A stretch of 64,000 bases of DNA from Nitrobacteraceae bacterium AZCC 1564. Its GTDB lineage: Bacteria; Pseudomonadota; Alphaproteobacteria; Rhizobiales; Xanthobacteraceae. Below, one piece after another: positions 60,698 through 64,000 of this stretch. Each line of letters starts with the position of its first letter. Position 1 is the first letter of the stretch. The translations under genes were made by a program, and so were the position numbers. Location: positions 5,471,001 to 5,535,000 of the forward strand of contig JBAGRR010000001.1 in the NCBI GenBank assembly GCA_036924835.1, given 5' to 3'. A model generated the notes under the pieces. It worked only from the letters and a program-made list of their open reading frames with translations, did no database searches and was not told the DNA's origin.

Positions 60698-61117
60698 ATG
60701 TTTGGACAAAGCCGATCGTTGAAGTTCTTTTTGATAACTCTATCGATGCTTGGTTTTTCGCAGCATGCTCATGCGCGGGACGTCGAAATTGCCTATGCAA
60801 TTAGCATTGAAGGTAAGATCGATAAGGGGAAAGTTGAGCGCTGCGAAGTCGGTACGCAATGTCGAATAGTGTCTAAAGACACAGGTCTTACGATTTTCAT
60901 ACGCCTCCTCGATCCGGACGGACGCCGCGCTTACATCCGAGTGGAGGGTGACGTTGGCTGTTGTTATTTCTGGGACGGCGACGGTTCTGTCTCAGTCGAT
61001 CCACACGTGCCATTGCATCGCTTCAATATCTATAAGGGGCGGGGTCGCAAAAGGAATGAAGTTATCCTGAATCAAAAAATCGGCGAGCTGTACGTTGGGT
61101 TCAAAGAGCCCAATTGA
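60698..61117 (+). CDS. exported protein of unknown function
   Basis: A 139-residue protein with a signal peptide (LKFFLITLSMLGFSQHAHAR) and a beta-rich mature part with four cysteines (ERCEVGTQCRIV and VGCCYFW). No known family. It is the first member of the A-type series (see findings) and is followed, 45 bases later, by the coiled-coil gene at 61163. The ATG lacks a strong ribosome-binding site. Confidence 0.6.
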   Translation: MFGQSRSLKFFLITLSMLGFSQHAHARDVEIAYAISIEGKIDKGKVERCEVGTQCRIVSKDTGLTIFIRLLDPDGRRAYIRVEGDVGCCYFWDGDGSVSVDPHVPLHRFNIYKGRGRKRNEVILNQKIGELYVGFKEPN

Positions 61118-61162
61118 CTCACGTTGAGCAAATCTCAATTGAAACGCTAACGGTTGGTCCTC

Positions 61163-62008
61163 ATGGCTAAAATTGAAAGTCATCCTCTGCCGCCCATCAA
61201 CTTCGGTACGACTATTCGAGAGGCTGATCGCTCCGCTGTTTATGGGATAATCGGCAGAGAACTAAATTCGATTCTTAATGGGGCTGATTCACACCATCCT
61301 GATGGTGGCCGCAAGGATGTCCAGACATCATACTCGGAACTGGAAGCGTTTATCGCAGATCTTCAGAAATTGCAGGGCGACGTCAACGACCCGTCTAATA
61401 TTTTGTCCAGTGTTCTATCGGACCTTGGGCACATCCAAAAGGCATTGGAAAAGACCATGGAGGACGAGGAAGCACTTGATGACGGGATTCAGATGAAGCC
61501 GGAGTTCGCTCCGAATAGTTCAGATAGCAATATTATCGACCCGCGTCCTTTCCAAGATTGGGTCAAAGCTCCGTTGGCACCTCGAAATATTAGGTTTCAA
61601 CAACAAGCAAGGGCGGCGCTAAGCCAGGGACAGAATCTGAATAGCCAGCCACTTATGTTTCAAGCTCCCAATGGCCGTCCCGTTACCGACACGGGTTGGC
61701 AGAACGAAGCCAATCTGAGCCCGTTCGCGTCTGCTCACGAGGCTGCGCCGTTCGCATCGTATCCAAGCATGCGATACAGCGCGGCGCGTTTGTCGGGGCA
61801 GACGTTTGACGACCAAGCGCGAGTACTGCGATTGGTGCCGTCGCAAGAGCAGGTCGTTCCCGATTCATCCGCGTTCATGCGATCGCCGGCCGATCAAGGC
61901 GTCGCTGCGAGCGTGGCTCAGGCCCCATCTGACAACATGAATGAGCTGCTCAAGCTGCGTTCAATGATTCAAGCCGTGGGAAGCCGCGGGCTTTTTCCAA
62001 TCCAATAA
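61163..62008 (+). CDS. coiled-coil phage-cargo protein (B-type)
   Basis: A 281-residue protein without signal. Residues 50-115 are a coiled-coil-like segment (YSELEAFIADLQKLQGDVND, ILSSVLSDLGHIQKALEK) followed by GIQMKPEFAPNSSDSNIID. This segment is shared with the gene at 62788 and I recognise no family. The rest is polar and Gln/Ser-rich. I use ATG 61163; a TTG nine bases upstream is possible. The gap 62009-62245 shows nothing. Function unknown. Confidence 0.6.
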   Translation: MAKIESHPLPPINFGTTIREADRSAVYGIIGRELNSILNGADSHHPDGGRKDVQTSYSELEAFIADLQKLQGDVNDPSNILSSVLSDLGHIQKALEKTMEDEEALDDGIQMKPEFAPNSSDSNIIDPRPFQDWVKAPLAPRNIRFQQQARAALSQGQNLNSQPLMFQAPNGRPVTDTGWQNEANLSPFASAHEAAPFASYPSMRYSAARLSGQTFDDQARVLRLVPSQEQVVPDSSAFMRSPADQGVAASVAQAPSDNMNELLKLRSMIQAVGSRGLFPIQ

Positions 62009-62245
62009 CAGCACTTGATGAGTTGCGGAAACGAAAAAAGTCTGTACGTTTTTTAGTATGAAGGCCGCCCTTTAGTTGCAGAGAAGGAGCCGGCTGGTAG
62101 GGCGTAACTCAATATTTTTTATCGAGGATCTGCCGGGCCGAACTGCCTTCGGTGCGAACAATAAGATTCAAGCCAATGTTCAGAACTGCCCTGATGCTTC
62201 GCTCGATTTTCTTTATAAGCGAGCCAATTTCAAATGGAGATCTAA

Positions 62246-62791
62246 GTGCACTTGCTAAAAGCTGTTGGTCGATGGGCTGCTTTGCTCTTGGTAGTTGTTA
62301 TCGCCGTCATAGTTTTTCGGGGCGACCTCGAGCGGGCCTCTGAAATCCGGGCTGCGGTGAGTTGGAATCAGCTGGACATACATGTCGATGAACTTCGCTG
62401 TCTTTCAGTTGGCCCACGCGGGATCATATTTAATGAGCGACAATATCCCAGCGAGAAGCTGGTGAGCACAATTGGTGCGCAGCTTGCGATCCCGCGGATA
62501 TATGTAAACGCAGACGTTGCTGAGTGCCCCTGGGGTTTGTCGCTGTCGGGAGAGAAGAGAGACATATTCGCTGTGCGCTATCGCGATGAAATTGCGCGTT
62601 ACGCAATGTCAGCAATCATCTGCGAACGACTACCCGATGGCACGCCAAATCTCGATCGATGTCTTTCGAAGGACATCTACGTCTTCAACCGCAGCGTGGC
62701 AGTTGATGAGATTTTTTTGGTCGCGCTCACCGGGCTGGCAAAAAAGCAAACGAGCAAATGGGAAGCGTTCCAAGTTGAGAGGGCGAAATGA
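62246..62791 (+). CDS. membrane-anchored protein of unknown function
   Basis: A 181-residue protein starting with GTG (GGAGATCTAA precedes it). The N-terminal membrane anchor (GRWAALLLVVVIAVIVF) points the rest outward, with several cysteines (LRCLSVG, ECPWG, ICERLPDG, RCLSKD). No known family. It overlaps the next gene by four bases, so the two form an operon. Confidence 0.65.
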   Translation: MHLLKAVGRWAALLLVVVIAVIVFRGDLERASEIRAAVSWNQLDIHVDELRCLSVGPRGIIFNERQYPSEKLVSTIGAQLAIPRIYVNADVAECPWGLSLSGEKRDIFAVRYRDEIARYAMSAIICERLPDGTPNLDRCLSKDIYVFNRSVAVDEIFLVALTGLAKKQTSKWEAFQVERAK

Positions 62792-63393
62792 CGAATGTCA
62801 ATGGTATTCACTATGAGTTTTCTAAGCCCGTCAGAAACGAAAAGGACGGCTACTACTATCAAAGATTTCGTCAAGTTGATGCAGGATCCTGCTACGATGA
62901 AGGTCCAGAAAAGGACCTGGGTGCTACTCTTGGCGACGTACATCGTTTCTACGAGGATATTCAATCTCTTCAACAATCCACGACGGATCAGACGGGAATC
63001 CTTAAGGATCTTCTGAAGTCAGTCGAAGAAACGGAAGGCCGCATTAAAACTGCAATCGAGAAGAATGATCCAAGAGATAGTATTCAAATCCCATTAGACA
63101 ACGCTCCTGGCTCCAACGACATTATTATCGACGAGCTGGATGAGAATGGAAGGTTGCCGCTTGGCAAATACATTCCGATAACGCTACGCACCAACGACGG
63201 AATCTCAAGCGCTTATAATCCCCAAGCACTCTGGGACAATCAGCGGGCTGCCAGCACATATCAACCATCTCTTGCCGTGCCCTCTCTTGAGGACTTTCGA
63301 GCCTTTCAGACGCTTACAGAGCCGGGGCCTGCGACTTTTAACGAGCGCGGGGCGGCTGTGCAACGGTCGGACGCTATCGTAGATCTCCGCTGA
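62788..63393 (+). CDS. coiled-coil phage-cargo protein (B-type)
   Basis: A 201-residue protein paralogous to the gene at 61163 over its middle (VHRFYEDIQSLQQSTTDQTG, ILKDLLKSVEETEGRIKTAI, then SIQIPLDNAPGSNDIIID). It ends VQRSDAIVDLR, the tail also found on the 35-codon remnant at 60560. No signal peptide. The start overlaps the anchored gene's stop (ATGA). Function unknown. Confidence 0.65.
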   Translation: MTNVNGIHYEFSKPVRNEKDGYYYQRFRQVDAGSCYDEGPEKDLGATLGDVHRFYEDIQSLQQSTTDQTGILKDLLKSVEETEGRIKTAIEKNDPRDSIQIPLDNAPGSNDIIIDELDENGRLPLGKYIPITLRTNDGISSAYNPQALWDNQRAASTYQPSLAVPSLEDFRAFQTLTEPGPATFNERGAAVQRSDAIVDLR

Positions 63394-63416
63394 TGATCTT
63401 TTGTTAGGATGGTGTC

Positions 63417-63965
63417 ATGACGCGCGCTGTTTTTCGTTGGTTTGTTGCTGTTGCTATCGCGACAGGCTCCCTGGTCGCTCCATCTCGATGGAGTGTTGCC
63501 CTTGCGCAAGATGCGCGAAGCTCTCCGGCTGTCGCACAGGCGGGAGCGACCTGTCCCTCTCGTGAATTCAGTGCGTTCTTTAAGGCCTTTTCCACGCGCT
63601 CAGACGTGCAGAGAAGTTTTACGCGCTTCCCGCTTGAATACGGCAAGTTCAATGTTGACGCGATCGATACAGATGAGGAATTCAAGACAAGGCTCATTGA
63701 GAGATTTGAAGGCGTGCCTCTGCTGAACGAGGGCGTGATCTTTCCAAGCAAGGAGGAAAGAAAGAAAAACAGGCTTCATGTAAAAACTATAACGCGTGGA
63801 AACTCCAAACACGGTCCAGATGCTGATCCTGAGAGTGTCATCAATGATTCTGAAAGCGCGACAGTAACGCTATTCGTCCCTGATACAGGTTTTCGCATCC
63901 ACTATCGCTTCCGGAGGGATTCCCGTTGTTGGTTTCTGTACGGCATTTCTGATCGATCAATTTAG
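63417..63965 (+). CDS. exported DUF4348-like protein
   Basis: A 182-residue protein with a signal peptide (FRWFVAVAIATGSLVAPSRW, cleaved near ALAQ). The mature start CPSREFSAFFKAFSTRSDVQ and RSFTRFPLEY resembles the FSxFFxxFxxxxxxQxxxxxFPL signature of DUF4348-type exported proteins. Possibly the A-type member of a further pair; no B-type partner is seen before the window ends 35 bases later. Function unknown. Confidence 0.6.
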   Translation: MTRAVFRWFVAVAIATGSLVAPSRWSVALAQDARSSPAVAQAGATCPSREFSAFFKAFSTRSDVQRSFTRFPLEYGKFNVDAIDTDEEFKTRLIERFEGVPLLNEGVIFPSKEERKKNRLHVKTITRGNSKHGPDADPESVINDSESATVTLFVPDTGFRIHYRFRRDSRCWFLYGISDRSI

Positions 63966-64000
63966 AAAATAGAGAACAACGCATCAGCACAGGGCGCTCG

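Larger units (their letters stand above)
39203..64000 (+). mobile_element. podovirus-like prophage (partial or decaying)
   Basis: From the repeat array before the terminase to the window end, nearly all genes are phage-like and read forward: terminase pair, portal, SU10-type capsid, adaptor, fibres, propeller stabilisation protein, S74 fibre/ejection protein and transglycosylase. No tail tube, tape measure or sheath is present, which points to a short-tailed phage. Integrase, repressor, replication and lysis genes are not visible, and several right-hand genes are broken. Left boundary is approximate; no att site or tRNA was recognised; the right boundary lies outside the window. Confidence 0.8.

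Overview
The window looks like a chromosomal segment of an alphaproteobacterium of the Bradyrhizobium/Afipia/Rhodopseudomonas group (Nitrobacteraceae). This is inferred from high G+C, the mix of a phasin, an IclR-controlled catabolic cluster, two periplasmic molybdenum-hydroxylase operons and many small bradyrhizobial-type hypothetical genes, and from dispersed palindromic intergenic repeats. No rRNA or tRNA gene was seen, so the taxonomic call rests on protein style only.

Positions 1-15 kb hold housekeeping and accessory genes: paired DUF3147-type membrane proteins with a PAP2 phosphatase, a CBS-domain protein, a four-helix copper-storage-type protein, a very large SAM/cyclase/AAA/TPR signalling protein, a berberine-bridge-type FAD oxidase, a broken LysR regulator, a DUF6282-type hydrolase, two VOC proteins, a lactonase-like metallo-hydrolase and 6-phosphofructokinase. 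This part is studded with three kinds of long palindromic repeat (called A, B and C here) and a fourth type (D), often abutting gene ends and next to transposase remnants.

Positions 15-38 kb are mainly oxidative metabolism. A secreted cytochrome-like protein precedes a tri-heme cytochrome c, [2Fe-2S] subunit and Tat-exported molybdopterin subunit (IorAB or nicotinate-dehydrogenase-like). Next come a phasin, a Crp-type regulator, a nitronate monooxygenase-like enzyme and a catabolic cluster: IclR regulator, solute-binding protein, aldehyde dehydrogenase, short-chain dehydrogenase and class III CoA-transferase. An AI-2E-type permease, a PaoABC-like aldehyde oxidoreductase operon, a HAD phosphatase and a PilZ protein follow.

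From about 39.2 kb to the window end lies a prophage that looks podovirus-like. It has terminase, portal, an SU10-type capsid protein, adaptor, fibre proteins, a beta-propeller stabilisation protein, an S74-type fibre/ejection protein and a transglycosylase. No tape measure, integrase, lysis or repressor gene is visible, and the right part is full of gene fragments, so it is probably decaying or continues past the window. A three-unit tandem repeat, each unit ending in a terminator, sits just before the terminase.

The most interesting cargo is: (1) a 442-residue proteasome-like Ntn-hydrolase candidate with an overlapping 65-codon partner, set between portal and capsid genes; (2) two adjacent reverse-strand genes each carrying two lysozyme-inhibitor (Ivy)-like domains, one with a frameshift; and (3) a repeating array of secreted or membrane proteins, two of them each followed by a coiled-coil paralogue, at the right end. 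These three are the best candidates for undescribed biology here.
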